Below, piece by piece: positions 20,473 to 30,611 of a stretch of DNA of 64,000 nucleotides. Where the stretch lies: assembly GCA_026636295.1 (NCBI GenBank), contig CP089456.1, positions 372,001 through 436,000 on the forward strand. The letters are read 5' to 3'. Both the position numbers and the translations under genes were made by a program. Position 1 is the stretch's first letter. Every line of letters starts with the position of its first letter. The DNA is from Medakamo hakoo. Its lineage: Eukaryota; Chlorophyta; Trebouxiophyceae; Coccomyxaceae. The notes beneath the pieces are model-generated. The model was given only the letters and a program-made list of their open reading frames with translations, did no database searches and was not told the DNA's origin.

Positions 20473-20515
20473 AACAACAAAGACACAACACCATGTGTGG
20501 CCGTCCCACCCCTCT

Positions 20516-22427
20516 CTACCCCAGCAACACAAACCCGCCCCTCTCCCGCGGCGACAGCAGGAAGGGCGACACCTGCCACCCACCCGCTTTCAAGGCTTTC
20601 ACCAGCCTGGGGGCGTCCCTGCGGGCGGCCTTCACAGCCGCGTCCAGCAGGGGGTCGGCGGACGGGTGCCGGCCCTCCGCCGAAGCAGCCGCGGCCGAGG
20701 CTTCCACAGCGGCCGTCCGCGCGTGCGCCGCGACCAGCACCGCGGCCAGCACGTCGTCCGCCGACGCGTCGGCCCGCATGATGGCGGCCAGGCCTCCCGA
20801 CGCAGCGCCCGGTAGGATGCCGCACCGTTCCAGCGCGACGCGGACGCTGCGCGGGAGGGGGAGGCCCCCGCTGCGACGCGGGGTGCGGACGACTAAAAAC
20901 TTGTCGCGTGCGTGGCGGGCGAGCGCGGCGTCGAGGGTTGCTGGATTCAGACCCGCCGCGTCTTCAACGGTCGTGAGGCGCAGAGGCAGCTTGCCTTTGC
21001 CGACTGAGAGCGGCGCGACCAGGGGCTCGGCCTTGGCGACGTCTTCAGACGAGGGCACGGCCGCCCGCCCGCTCGCCAGCCAGCCCTCCGCCGCCAACTC
21101 GGCGCGCTCGCGGTTGAGCGTGCGCAGGTGGACCGACTTCAGCTCGTGGTAGATGGACGTCAGGTCGCCGACAGCGAGCAAAGGCAAGAAGAGCCAGGGC
21201 AGGGCGGCTGTGGCCGGGACGGCAGCCGCGGCCGCGGCCGTCGTCGTCGCCGCGCCGACCACCCCGGCCGCAGCCGCCTTGGCCGCCGCCCGGCGCGCCC
21301 CGCCGCGCATGATGGCCACGCACGACGCCAGGCCCACGGTGTCCACCACCATTTGCTGGGCCTGGGCTTTCGCGGTGATGTCGGCCAGGTTTTCACGCCG
21401 GGCGAACGACTTCCCAAAGGACGGCTGGGTGGAGATGTAGGTCGTGAGGCCCACGGACTTGCCGACGTTGGCCGCCGCTGCGAGCGCCAAGAAATGCTGT
21501 GGAAAGCGCGGCGTCGCGAATTCAAGGGCAATGGACGCCGCAAACAGCAGCGACGACGCAAAGCGGAAGCGCTTCAAGTCGGAGTCGAAGGACTGGCCAA
21601 ACCGGGTCGCGACGCCGAGGCGGCCCAGGCGGCCGAGCCCGTCTTTGAGCAGCCAGTTGGCCGCGGCGGCGGCGGGCAGGGACCGGCGCGCGCCCACGCC
21701 CACGGCCACGAGCAAGCTCTGCGTCGCGAAGTTGGTCAGCATGGATGAGCACAGGCGGTGGCCGGCCCGCCACCGGGCGTACGACCAGTAGTCGGGCGTC
21801 ACGTCGGCCGGGTCGGGGAAGAACGCGCTCCAGGCCGCGCGGCGGGCGGACGTCAGCCGGGCGCCCAGCGCGCCGGACGCCGTTTCTTCGCCGGCCGCCG
21901 CCGTCGCGGTGTCGACGGCCCGGATGCGGGTGCCGTCCCACACAAAGCGGCGGCGGCGCTTGCCTGCGGATGGATGGATGGACGGATGGTTGAGGATGAG
22001 AAAAAAAAAACACAGCCGCTTGGCTAGGTCTGGTCCATCCCGCCCGCCCGCCCACATCCAAACACTCACCGCTCCCCACTCCGATGGGCAGGGACACAAA
22101 CTGGGCGTTCCCTCTCCTCCAGGGCTTGGACCGGACCGCAGGCGTGGCGCTGGCGAACTGAGGAATGATGGGCAGCAGCACTGCCGACGGTTGCGCACCG
22201 CCGCGGCTGGTCAGGCTCGCGAACCCGGCGCGCGTGGTCGGGTGGCCGTGCCGCCGATATAGTCGTGGGCGCTGAGTTGACCACGACCCATCCAGTGTCA
22301 GTGTGTCGTAGGATGTGGAAGGGATAGACCCGTGGCGACGGTCTACGGCCAGCGCGGCGCCGGTGCCGACGGCCGCGGCCAATGCGTGGCCGGGCGGGCC
22401 GCGTTCCTGCGCCCACAACAGTGTCAT
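20516..22427 (-). CDS. ROOT UV-B SENSITIVE family protein (DUF647), probably plastid
   Basis: Two exons are inferred: 22427-22070 and 21963-20516, with a GTGAGTG donor and a CCGCAG acceptor. They join in phase to give 601 aa. DUF647 features include FFPDPADVTPDYWSYARWRAG, SSMLTNFATQSLLVAVGVG, a WLLKDGLGRLGR segment, TYISTQPSFGKSFA and AVGDLTSIYHELKSVHLRTLN. The order fits RUS proteins, which in Arabidopsis act in UV-B sensing, vitamin B6 homeostasis and auxin transport, with several in plastids. The N-terminal 100 residues contain many Ser/Arg and could hold a transit peptide, but the start at 22427 is not certain. An Ala-rich insertion (about 21210-21300) lies between conserved blocks. The family name is sure; which of the RUS paralogues is not. 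Confidence 0.9.
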
Positions 22428-22656
22428 TAGTATTGAGCTGGCTGGGCACCGTCGATGCGCTGCCGTGCCACCGGAATGAGCGCTGAGATGCGGCGCCCCC
22501 CAGGAAAGCCGGCGGCCGCTGTTTATGTGTGGAGTGGTGCGTGCGCAGCGACGACCCGACTCGACCACCCTGTCTTGTCTTGTCTCTTTTTTTCACACGC
22601 ACGCCCGAACGCCAGCAGGGCGCGATGGCCCATCGCATCGCCCCCCACCACCGCCC

Positions 22657-23993
22657 TCACCACCCCAGCCAGTGCGCGCCCGCCTGCATGGCCGGGTGCG
22701 CCAGGTACGCGCCCAGCGTCACCACCGCGATGGTCGCATAGGGCGCGCGCACCCACTCCCGCCAATAATCCGGCGGCAGGACTTGGCGCCCCTCCCAGAT
22801 CGCTTTGAAAGGGACGGCCGACGTGCGCGCGGCCACCGCGTCGAATGCGGGCCCGTACTTCCGGCGCAGGCGGTAGTCGCCGTGCCAGACGGAGAACAGG
22901 TGGTGCGCCATCAGCGCGGCCGACGTGGCCAGCATGAAGGACGACCCGACCCACGCGCAGTGCGCCGCGCACCAGATGCCCTGGCCCAGCGCCTGCGGGT
23001 GGCGGGTGATGCGGGCGACGCCCGTCTCCCACAGGTGGAGCTTGGGCTCGTCCACCGCCGCGACTTCCAGCAGGTTGAAGGTTGAAGGGTAGAGCAGGAA
23101 GAAGGACAGGTAGTTGGCCGCCCACACGCCCGCGTGGACGCCGGGAATGCCGCGCACGTTCCAGAGCGCGACGCCGTCGTAGCGGTGGTTGATGAAGTAG
23201 ACGACGGCGGCGGTGGCCAGGGGCAGGGAGACCGACGCGAAGAGGACGCGCCAGGCCCGGGCGCCGATGGCGGCCTCGCCTGGCAGGGGGGGAGGGGGGT
23301 GGAATGGGGTGGGGTGGTGGTGGTGGTGGGCGAGGGCGGCGGCGGGGCGGGCGGGCGGGCGCCTGTGGCGTGCGTTCACCCCACCGCCCACTCACCGTAC
23401 GGCCGCAGGAACGCCAGCCCGGAGTGCACACACCCAAAGAACAGCAGTTGGAGGACGATGGCGCCGGTGGACGACCCGCGCGCCGCGGCCTCAAACGCGG
23501 CGCAGTAGGATGAGGCGAAGCCCGTGGTCGGCGAGATCCAGGCCTGGTGTGTGGGAGGGGCATAACGTGAGTGCGCCGGGCCGTCCCTCTCACCCACAGC
23601 TCTGCGTGCGTGGGTGACCTTAAGGCACAGGCGCGCCGCAGCACAAAAACGCACAAAGTACAAAATGGCCATCACGACCGCGAGCTCGACGCTGAAAAAC
23701 GCCCACGCGCCCAGGGATTGGGAGGCCAGGTCGAAGGCGGCGGCGTCTTCACCGATGAGAGCGGCAGGTGCGCTGGAGGAGGGAGAGGCGGTCGGCTCGG
23801 CGGTGGTCGTGGTTGTGGTGGGCCCGTCGTTGCCGTCGGGCGGCGCGGCACGGCAGCGGCTAGGTAGAGGTTTGTGCGGCCGGGCGACGGCAGCGTGGCC
23901 AGTGCCGGCCAAAGTTGGAGCCGAAATCGGCCGTGTCTGTCGCACACCCGCGACAGGCAGGGACCCAGGACGTGGGCGCGCATGCGCAACCAT
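22657..23993 (-). CDS. Z-ISO: 15-cis-zeta-carotene isomerase (Z-ISO)
   Basis: Three exons are inferred: 23993-23655, 23543-23396 and 23279-22657, with donors GTGCGTTT and GTGAGTGG and acceptors CACCAG and TGCCAG. All phases match and the product is about 369 aa. After a Ser/Arg/Pro-rich likely plastid transit peptide, the conserved parts are GEDAAAFDLASQ, FFGCVHSGLAFLR, VYFINHRYDG, SFFLLYPSTFNLLEVAAVDEP, LWETGVARITRHPQ and HHLFSVWHGDYRL. The His in VHSGLA and the His pair in HHLF correspond to the heme-ligand regions of plant Z-ISO. The enzyme isomerises the 15-cis bond of 9,15,9'-tri-cis-zeta-carotene in plastid membranes during carotenoid synthesis. Its presence supports a plastid-bearing host. 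The gene lies head-to-tail upstream of RUS on the same strand, 229 bp apart. Confidence 0.95.
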
Positions 23994-24172
23994 TGTGGCG
24001 GGAAATGCACGCACTGGAGGCGGTGAGCGCGGCGTCGCGGAAATGAATAAGAATTGTGAAACGGCCGTCGCGGTCGTTTTTTGAGGGGCCTACACTCCCT
24101 CATTCCACACGCGGGCCTCCCCTACGGCGGGGGGCCGCGCCACGCCACGTCTGATCCTTGCGGCACGACGCC

Positions 24173-25222
24173 ATGAGGACACCGCGCACTCGCCCGCGTG
24201 TGGACGCGCCAGCCGGGCCGTCCACCGCTGGCTGGCGGCCGCGCGGTGGCAGCGACGCGGCCGATGCCCGACCCGCCACCGCGGCCGAACCCCTCTCGCT
24301 GCTGCTCTCCCTCAACGACGACCTCCTCCTCGCCATCATCGCCAGGCTGGCCCCCTACCCGCACGGCTTCCTGCTGGGCCGGACGTGCAAGCGACTGCAC
24401 GCCCTGGTCAGCTCCGTCTCTTTGCGCTTGATCGTCTCCCCGGCCGCCACGGGCGCGGGCGCGCCCGGCACCGCGCGCGCGCCGCGCCCGCCCTGCCGCG
24501 CCGCGTTTGCCACGCTCGCGGCCGCCGTCGCGGCCTCCCGCCCGGGTGACACCATTGAGATTGAGTGTGGGCTGACACACGCCTGCGCGGACGTGGCCCT
24601 GCTCTGGCCTGTGCGCCTAGTGGGCGGGCTGTTTGGGCCGGGCGCTGCAACGGAGGGCACGCCCCCGCCGCCGCCGCCGACCCTGGCCCCGGCCGGCGCG
24701 GCCGCGACCGTCCTGGACGTCTCCGCCTCGGCCCTGCTCCACGGCTTGCACATCGTCGCCCCGCGCGCGGGCGGGCCGTGCGTCTGGCACAGGGCCGGCG
24801 CCCTGCGCATTGCCTGCTGCAGCGTCCAGGGCGTCGCCCCCCGGCCCGGCTCCGCCGCTGCCTCGACCCACCCGAAGCTGTCGTGCCTGCGACTCCACTC
24901 CCCACTCTTGAGCACGGCCCACAGGACGGACGGGCGGGACGTGCTGATCGTCGAAGAGACGCGCATCGCGGGCGCGGAGGGAGTGCCCGCCGCGCGCTGG
25001 TCGGGCGACTCGGGCGGCGCGGCGGTCGGGGACGCGCGCGTCGTGCCGCTGCCGGGCGCGGCGGGCGACCTGTTCTGGATGCGGGTGCGCCCGCTGCCGC
25101 CCAAACTGCTCCGGCCGCGCCCGGAGCTGCGCCCGCACCCGCCGGAACGGCCGGCCGCGATGAGCTTGGCTCAGCCCTGGTGCGGCGACGCACCCGTGGT
25201 GGCGGCGGGAGTACTGAAGTAG
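24173..25222 (+). CDS. F-box protein with right-handed beta-helix-like region (SKIP5-like), 349 aa
   Basis: The ATG at 24173 precedes an Arg/Pro-rich leader. An F-box is at about residues 42-85 (LLSLNDDLLLAIIARLAP ... LLGRTCKRLHALV). The following region, AAFATLAAAVAASRPGDTIEIECG then HACADVALLWPVRLVGG, matches the start of parallel beta-helix repeats found after the F-box in plant SKIP5 and in FBXO11-type proteins. A later segment, ASALLHGLHIVAPRAGGPCVW, fits another coil. The expected role is an SCF ubiquitin-ligase adaptor; the target is unknown. The C-terminus is Pro/Arg-rich. It is a single exon, convergent with the oxidoreductase gene 118 bp away. Confidence 0.75.
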   Translation: MRTPRTRPRVDAPAGPSTAGWRPRGGSDAADARPATAAEPLSLLLSLNDDLLLAIIARLAPYPHGFLLGRTCKRLHALVSSVSLRLIVSPAATGAGAPGTARAPRPPCRAAFATLAAAVAASRPGDTIEIECGLTHACADVALLWPVRLVGGLFGPGAATEGTPPPPPPTLAPAGAAATVLDVSASALLHGLHIVAPRAGGPCVWHRAGALRIACCSVQGVAPRPGSAAASTHPKLSCLRLHSPLLSTAHRTDGRDVLIVEETRIAGAEGVPAARWSGDSGGAAVGDARVVPLPGAAGDLFWMRVRPLPPKLLRPRPELRPHPPERPAAMSLAQPWCGDAPVVAAGVLK

Positions 25223-25340
25223 GCGGCAGCATTGTAGGCAGAGTCCGTGCAGCAAGCAACACCCCGTTTTTCGTTGCTCAAACAATTTCCTCAAAAAAAA
25301 AAACACACCGTGCTCGCTCGCTCATCCACCCACCCCTTCT

Positions 25341-26483
25341 TCATTCCGCAACTTTCACGACCACTTTGCCACGCACGTGACCGCCCTCCAGCTCATCCAT
25401 GGCCGCCCCAGCCGACGCCAGGCCATTGAACACTTTGATTTCGGGGGGCGTCAGCTTGCCCGCCGCAATCAGCCCCGTCGCTTCCTCCAGGCGCGCGCTG
25501 CAGTTTTTGGGCGACAGCACGACAAACGAGTAGTGCGGCCCCCACCGCAGGCCGCCGCGCAGCGACCGGCCCGCCACCTTGGCCAGCGACGTCCCCGAAT
25601 TCATGATGGACACGAACCGGCCGTCCTTGCCCTGCTTGGTCGCGCGGTACGACGCGTCTTCCGTGCTGCCGCCCACGACGTCGATGGCCACGTCATACGC
25701 GCCCGGGGACGCCTGCCCCACGTCCGTCGTGTTGTAGTCGATGGCAGAGGCCGCGCCGCGGGCCGTGACGTACGCGTTGTTGCGCGGGGAGCAGGTGCCG
25801 TGCACGGTCGCGCCGCGCGCGACGGCGAGCGGCACGAGGAACGAGCCGACGCCGCCCGCGGCCGCGGTGACGAGGACCTTCTGGCCCGCCCCCACCCGGC
25901 CGGCGTCCAGGGCCTGCCAGGCGGTGAGCAGCGCCAGGGGCAGGGCCGCGCCCTGCTCGAACGTCAGGGCGGCGGGCAGCGGGGCGAGCTGGGACTCGGG
26001 GACGAGCGCGTACTGCGCGAGCGAGCCGGCCGCCCCGACGGCGTTCATAATGCCAAACACGCGGTCGCCCTGCTTGAAGCGGCCGCCGGGGGCGGGGGAC
26101 TCGATAGTGCCGGCCACGTCGGCGCCGGGGGTTTTGGGCAGGCGGACGATCGGGCGCGGGAGGTGGCCCGAGCGGACCTGGAGGGTGGGGGGTGCATGAG
26201 AGGAACAAGCAGGCGAGAGGGAGCGGAGGGATGTGGACGGTTTTGGAGCGCGCGAACGAATGCTCTGTCGCACCAGGCCCGCCCACGTCGTGTCACCCGC
26301 ACCAACCCCGGCCCACCCACCCACCAAACCCTCCATCGCACAACGCACCTTCCAGTCAATGGGGTTGAAGGAGGCGGCGTGCACCTTGACGACGGCGTGG
26401 CCCGGTTTGGGCGCAGGGCGGTCGACGTCAACCACGCTGAGCACGGACGACGGGCCAAAGGAAGCGTACTGGACGGCTTTCAT
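25341..26483 (-). CDS. Zinc-independent quinone oxidoreductase-like MDR enzyme (323 aa)
   Basis: Two exons are inferred: 26483-26349 and 26177-25341, with a GTGCGTTG donor and a CCCTCCAG acceptor in phase 0. MKAVQYASFGPSSVLSVVDV and AASFNPIDWK are the usual N-terminal strands. PKTPGADVAGTI, FKQGDRVFGIM, LLTAWQAL and the dinucleotide-binding loop VTAAAGGVGSFLVPLA follow. The nicotinamide domain ends with HVRGKVVVKV. Catalytic-zinc cysteines are absent, so this is the quinone reductase/enone reductase branch. Closest known pattern: plant chloroplast-envelope QORH and related alkenal reductases, which reduce reactive carbonyls or quinones with NADPH. No transit peptide is obvious from this start, but an exon further upstream cannot be excluded. 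Confidence 0.88.
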   Translation of the reverse strand: MKAVQYASFGPSSVLSVVDVDRPAPKPGHAVVKVHAASFNPIDWKVRCAMEGLVGGWAGVGAGDTTWAGLVRQSIRSRAPKPSTSLRSLSPACSSHAPPTLQVRSGHLPRPIVRLPKTPGADVAGTIESPAPGGRFKQGDRVFGIMNAVGAAGSLAQYALVPESQLAPLPAALTFEQGAALPLALLTAWQALDAGRVGAGQKVLVTAAAGGVGSFLVPLAVARGATVHGTCSPRNNAYVTARGAASAIDYNTTDVGQASPGAYDVAIDVVGGSTEDASYRATKQGKDGRFVSIMNSGTSLAKVAGRSLRGGLRWGPHYSFVVLSPKNCSARLEEATGLIAAGKLTPPEIKVFNGLASAGAAMDELEGGHVRGKVVVKVAE

Positions 26484-27329
26484 CTCTTCGAAAGTTGGGT
26501 GGGTAGGGTGTGGCGGAGTGCAGGGGAGGCGGGCGGGTGTGTGCGGGCTGGGTGCGTGCGTGAGACGCAAAAAAAGGGAAGGCGGACAAAAGGGGGGTGA
26601 GAGGTGATGCGAGTGAGGAAGCTCGGCGCCGCCTGCCCCCATCACTGTGCCCAAACCAAGAAAAAACAAACGCCGCGCCTCGAGTCTTCGTCTCCAAGGT
26701 GCGTCGCACGCCCACGCTGTCACCGCCCACACGCCACCACCCACACGTGCGATGCCTCAAGCATCCAATGCTCTCGCCCCCTGCGCGGAGACAGCTACCA
26801 GCACGGCGTGGCACGGCCTGCCTTGCACCAGGCCCCCTTGGCTAGCGCTGGCATCGCTTGCTTTGCCTGCGAGGCTTTTCGTCCCGGGCCTCGCCCGCGC
26901 CCACATGCCAGCCTCCACCGATGTCGCCGCCCGTCCACATGGCCCATAAAACATCATGGCACGTCGGCTGGCGATTTTTGTGGCCGCATAGCCGCACCAG
27001 ATCGCTGGTGTGGGCGCGACGGCATTGGGAGAGGGGCGCCGTGACCGCGACGCGCGCCGGGCAGCCGCGCATGCGCCTCTTGCCCGTGCCCCCCCGCCCG
27101 CCGCCAGGCCTGCACGCGTCCGCCCCGTCATGCACAGCATGAACTGCCAGTACACTCGCATTCACGCCCTGCATACAATAAACTCCGATCACACACCACA
27201 GACCGGCTCCATCCAACGCACTCCGGCTGTTGCTGCGCTCGCGGCCGCTCGTCTGTTTTCGCGGCCTCCTAGACTCCTCGACGCTCTCCCCCCTCCTGCC
27301 TGGCGACACCACACACCAACCGCCGCGCC
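26484..27329. other. Divergent intergenic region, oxidoreductase / unknown membrane protein
   Basis: This 846-bp region lies between two divergent genes. It contains a GC-poor core (about 26640-26760 and 27130-27230). No tRNA, repeat or plausible coding exon was recognised. Confidence 0.45.
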
Positions 27330-28712
27330 ATGCCGTCCTCCCGGTCCTCCAGCCCCACCCCAGGCGGTGGCTTAGGCGGCTCCTTACGCGCCGCCTGGCG
27401 CCGGTCCACGTCCTCCACCGGCCTGGGTGAAGGCCTGACGAAAACCTCGCCGCCTGCACAGGCGGCCTCCACCACGCTCGCCCTGTCCCGCAGCAAGTCC
27501 GGCGTCGCCCTGGCCGCCCGCAACGCCGCGCTGATCGGCGCCGCCGCCGCGGACGCCACCGCCGCGGAGATGTCGGGTTCCCGCCGCCCGCCGCGGCCGG
27601 CGCCCATCAGCCCGCCGACGGCGGCCGGGGCGCCGGCCGCGCCCTCGCCCGCGCAGACGGCCGAGCGCGCGCCATCCACGTCTGGCGGGGCCGCCGCCGC
27701 CGCGCCCGCGCCCCTGACCCGCAAACCGTCCACGGGCCCGCCGTCTCGTGCCCCCTCCGGCCCGCTGCCCACGCCCGAAGTCCTGCCGCCGGGCGTCCTG
27801 CCCGACGGCGCCCTGTGGTTTGAGGAGGGGTCGACGCTGGACGAGAGCTACGGCGGCGACGCGGCCGCGTACGCGTCCTCCGCCGCGGCCGCCGCCCGCA
27901 TTCGGTACGCCGCCTTCAACGGCCGGTCCCTGGCCGCGGACGGTCTGTCCACGGGCTGGGAGTGCGCGCACGCCGACCCGGCGCGCGGGCGGCCGTGCGC
28001 GACGCCGGGCTGCCGGGGGTGCGCCGACCCGAGGCTGGCCGGGACCCGCCCGGCCACGCCCGTGGAGCGGGCCGCCGTCGCCGTCGCCGCCGCCACTCCG
28101 CCCGGCATTGACCTGCCCTTCTGGAAGCCGGCGTCGGCGGCCGGTAAGGCAGCCATGCTGGCGGCGGCGTGCGCGGCGCTGGCCCTGGGCCAGTGGGAGC
28201 TCGTGTCGGCCGCGCTCGCGCCGCTCGCCGCGCTCTCCGCCTCCCCCGGCGCCTTGGCCGCCACGGCCGCCGCCATCGTCTTGCTCATCGGCTCCGGCAT
28301 CCCTGAAGCCGTGGCGGCTGCCCTCACCGCCGGCACGACCAAAGCCCGCCGCGCGACGCGCGCGCCCATTGCGGCCGCGCACCGGGTCGTTGGCACCATC
28401 GACGCGCTCGGCACGCTGCCCATCATCCTGGCCCGCCTGGAAGTCGAAATCGCGACGATGAAGGACGACATCCGGTCCATCCGGTGCAAGGCCGACTGGC
28501 TGCCGTCCAAAAAAGGCGCGGGCGGCGGCAGCGGGAAAAAGGGCGGGTCGGAGAGTGGTGGCGGCGTGTCGGCCGCGGTTGTCGCGGCCGTCGCCGCGTC
28601 GGCCGCAGCCGGCGTCCCGCTCGTCCCGGCCGTGCCGCCCGCGCCCGCCGTGGCGTCGTCCAGCATCATGCGCCGGGCCACGTCCGATGCGGAGGTGTTT
28701 GCTGGCTGGTAG
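27330..28712 (+). CDS. Unknown membrane protein, Ala/Ser/Pro-rich (460 aa)
   Basis: This is a single-exon gene from an ATG at 27330. I do not recognise a family. Residues 1-150 are a Ser/Thr/Pro/Ala-rich disordered region. A Cys/His-containing segment (STGWECAHADPARGRPC then ATPGCRGCADP) at about 209-240 might bind metal. Two hydrophobic segments follow (AAMLAAACAALALGQWELVSAAL and the adjacent GALAATAAAIVLLIGSGIPEA), separated by a short turn, suggesting a hairpin membrane anchor. Then comes a short positively charged helix, LARLEVEIATMKDDIRSIR, with heptad spacing that may form a coiled coil, before a Lys/Gly/Ala-rich tail. The codon use matches neighbours, so it is probably a real gene; the role is unknown. 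Confidence 0.65.
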   Translation: MPSSRSSSPTPGGGLGGSLRAAWRRSTSSTGLGEGLTKTSPPAQAASTTLALSRSKSGVALAARNAALIGAAAADATAAEMSGSRRPPRPAPISPPTAAGAPAAPSPAQTAERAPSTSGGAAAAAPAPLTRKPSTGPPSRAPSGPLPTPEVLPPGVLPDGALWFEEGSTLDESYGGDAAAYASSAAAAARIRYAAFNGRSLAADGLSTGWECAHADPARGRPCATPGCRGCADPRLAGTRPATPVERAAVAVAAATPPGIDLPFWKPASAAGKAAMLAAACAALALGQWELVSAALAPLAALSASPGALAATAAAIVLLIGSGIPEAVAAALTAGTTKARRATRAPIAAAHRVVGTIDALGTLPIILARLEVEIATMKDDIRSIRCKADWLPSKKGAGGGSGKKGGSESGGGVSAAVVAAVAASAAAGVPLVPAVPPAPAVASSSIMRRATSDAEVFAGW

Positions 28713-29096
28713 AGAGAGAGGCGTGAACGATTCTTTCCTTTTCGTGTGTTGTGTGGGGGTTGGTGAGAGAGACAACACCCAAGAAAAGACCAAACCCCAA
28801 AACGCGGCGAAAACGCGCTGAACCCGCGTTCCCGCCGCCCTGCTTTGTTGTGTGTGTGCGTGTGGGTGTGTCTAAGAGAGAGACACCTGCCCATTCTCAT
28901 TCTTTTCTGTCGCTTGTGCGTGTGTGTGTGTGCGTGTGTGTTTGGGCGTGTGATTTGAGTGTGAAAAAAGGCTTGTGCGTGTGTAAAAAAAACGACCAGG
29001 TTGCCTGCATGACGGGATGGAAAGCGTGCTTTCACGGGCGCGCTCATCATTTCTACACAGTCTTTAGTCTGTCTTTCCCCCATCAACACTTTTGAC
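28713..29096. other. Convergent gap, low-complexity GT/T-rich
   Basis: These 384 bp between convergent stops have imperfect GT runs (about 28848-28945) and A-runs, and likely form the two 3' UTRs. No gene was seen. Confidence 0.5.
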
Positions 29097-29912
29097 TCAT
29101 GGCGTCTGCGGCGGCGGCGGCGGCGGCGGAGCGGGAGGCGGCTGGTACGGCGGCCGCGGCGGCGGCGGTGTGGCAGGAGGCACGGCCGGGCGCGCGGCTT
29201 CCGCCAGCCCCGCCGCGCCCGTCCCGACCGCCCATCCACGCGCCGCCAGCGCGCGCGCCACCATGGGCGTCAATCCCAGCGTGATCGGCGCCCGCACAGG
29301 AAACAGGGCCTTGTTGCAGATGAAGGCGAGGGCCAGGGACGAGCCCGACCCAGCCAGCGCGCGCTGCCACCAGGACGACCGCTCGTCGTGGCGCTGGCCA
29401 TCGTCGGCGGCGGGGGGCGAGGGCGCGGAGGTGGACGGTCCTCCGGCCGCAGGGACGGGTGTAGCGTCTGGTTGCTTCTGCCTGTGCGCGAGGAGGCCCA
29501 CTTTTTGGAGCAGTTTCTCGACTTTGACGCCGCGTTCGACGGCGACGTAGCAGGCTGGGGGAGTGGGATGGCGTGGGTTGATGGGAGAGGCGCGTGAGTC
29601 GCGGGGGAGCGATGGGCGTGCAGAAAACGGCGCGCGCGCGCACAGATTCGAGCGCTGATGTGCTTGCAGGCCACACGCCCAGCTGTGCTGCTGTCTCTGA
29701 CTTGAGGCTGGGCGGGCGGCTGCATCGGAGGGGGGCGTCCACCAGCCGGGCGGCGCGTGCAGCCAAACCGCGGTGATGAGCGGGTCGGGGCCATTCGCGC
29801 GGAACAAAAAAAACGCACTCGCCAACCCCGCGCCGTAGACTGCGAAGTGAACGCCGACGGCTACCCTGCCGTACTTCCGAAATAGATCCTTGGTGCGGGC
29901 GCCGTAAGACAT
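29097..29912 (-). CDS. FAM210 / DUF1279 family protein (about 222 aa)
   Basis: Two exons are inferred: 29912-29702 and 29554-29097. Exon one gives KDLFRKYGRVAVGVHFAVYG then AGLASAFFLFRANG. Exon two gives CYVAVERGVKVEKLLQKVGL and, further on, LALAFICNKALFPVRAPITLG. These match the DUF1279 pattern seen in FAM210A/B (a KYG..g...H start, a hydrophobic segment, then K-x-x-x-PvR-x-x-iTL). Family members sit in the mitochondrial inner membrane or plastid, and FAM210A affects mitochondrial translation. The intron uses GTCAGA, a weak donor, and was chosen mainly because the phase fits; the middle of the protein is the least certain part. The C-terminus is a Pro-rich run. It shares a 98-bp promoter with the thioesterase gene. 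Confidence 0.7.
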   Translation of the reverse strand: MSYGARTKDLFRKYGRVAVGVHFAVYGAGLASAFFLFRANGPDPLITAVWLHAPPGWWTPPSDAAARPASSQRQQHSWACGLQAHQRSNLCARAPFSARPSLPRDSRASPINPRHPTPPACYVAVERGVKVEKLLQKVGLLAHRQKQPDATPVPAAGGPSTSAPSPPAADDGQRHDERSSWWQRALAGSGSSLALAFICNKALFPVRAPITLGLTPMVARALAARGWAVGTGAAGLAEAARPAVPPATPPPPRPPYQPPPAPPPPPPPQTP

Positions 29913-30010
29913 GGCAGCAGCGATGCACGCCTGGAGGCGGCGTGTGCAAGTTTTTTTTTTTGCTTCTTGTTTGCGACTGTGAACAAACGCACACAGAGCT
30001 GTTTCGCACC
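29913..30010. promoter_or_regulatory. 98-bp bidirectional promoter
   Basis: The FAM210-like gene (minus) and the ACOT13-like gene (plus) start only 98 bp apart, so both transcription starts must lie here or within the coding ends. A T-run sits near 29951-29960. Confidence 0.6.
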
Positions 30011-30472
30011 ATGGGCACGCCCGCCGCCGCCCGGGCGTTCCTGGAGGCATCCTGCGGCGCCGACACGCGCCTGGACAGCTTTGACGCGACGGCACTACGC
30101 GGCCTTGTCGTGGAGAGCGTCGAGCCCGGCCGCGTCGTCGCCCGCCTGCCGCTCGGCGCCGGCCGCGCCAACCTGTACGGCACCGCGCACGGCGGCCTCA
30201 TAGCCACGGCGGTGGACGTGATTTCCAGCGCGGCGCTCCACTCTGTGACCGACAACTCGGGCGTCTCCGTCTCGCTGGCGGTCGACTACCTGGTCGGCAC
30301 GCCCGCGACGGCACCGACCTCCAGCCTGGCCTTTGACGCGAGGGTGGTCAAGGCCGGCCGCAACCTGGCCGTCCTGGCCGTCGACGTGAAGGACGCCTCG
30401 ACGGGCCGCCTGGTCGCCCAGGGCCGGCACACCAAGTTTGTGGGAGCGGAGAGCGGACGGAGCCGCCTGTAG
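30011..30472 (+). CDS. Hotdog-fold acyl-CoA thioesterase, ACOT13-like (153 aa)
   Basis: The ATG at 30011 is in a strong ACCATGG context. The product has the hotdog thioesterase core: NLYGTAHGGLIATAVDVIS contains the HGG motif and the Asp of the active site (corresponding to N-HGG-xxxxD in ACOT13). VSVSLAVDYLVGTP, VKAGRNLAVLAVDVKD and LVAQGRHTKFVG complete the sheet. ACOT13 hydrolyses long-chain acyl-CoAs at mitochondria or in the cytosol. The length matches the family. No clear targeting peptide is visible. It is a single exon, and its 3' end is convergent with the large membrane protein gene, 139 bp away. Confidence 0.9.
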   Translation: MGTPAAARAFLEASCGADTRLDSFDATALRGLVVESVEPGRVVARLPLGAGRANLYGTAHGGLIATAVDVISSAALHSVTDNSGVSVSLAVDYLVGTPATAPTSSLAFDARVVKAGRNLAVLAVDVKDASTGRLVAQGRHTKFVGAESGRSRL

Positions 30473-30502
30473 AAAAGATTGACGCAACGAAACAAGAGAC
30501 GA

Positions 30503-30522
30503 CACACACACACACACACACA
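30503..30522. repeat. Short (CA)n tract
   Basis: About ten CA units lie in the convergent gap between the thioesterase and the membrane protein. Confidence 0.9.
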
Positions 30523-30611
30523 CGCGCGCCCGTCCAGGTTGGAACCCCCACGCCCCGTCTCCCATCCCTCTCTCTCTGTGCATCCCCACACACCCCACGC
30601 AACCTTTTTCT

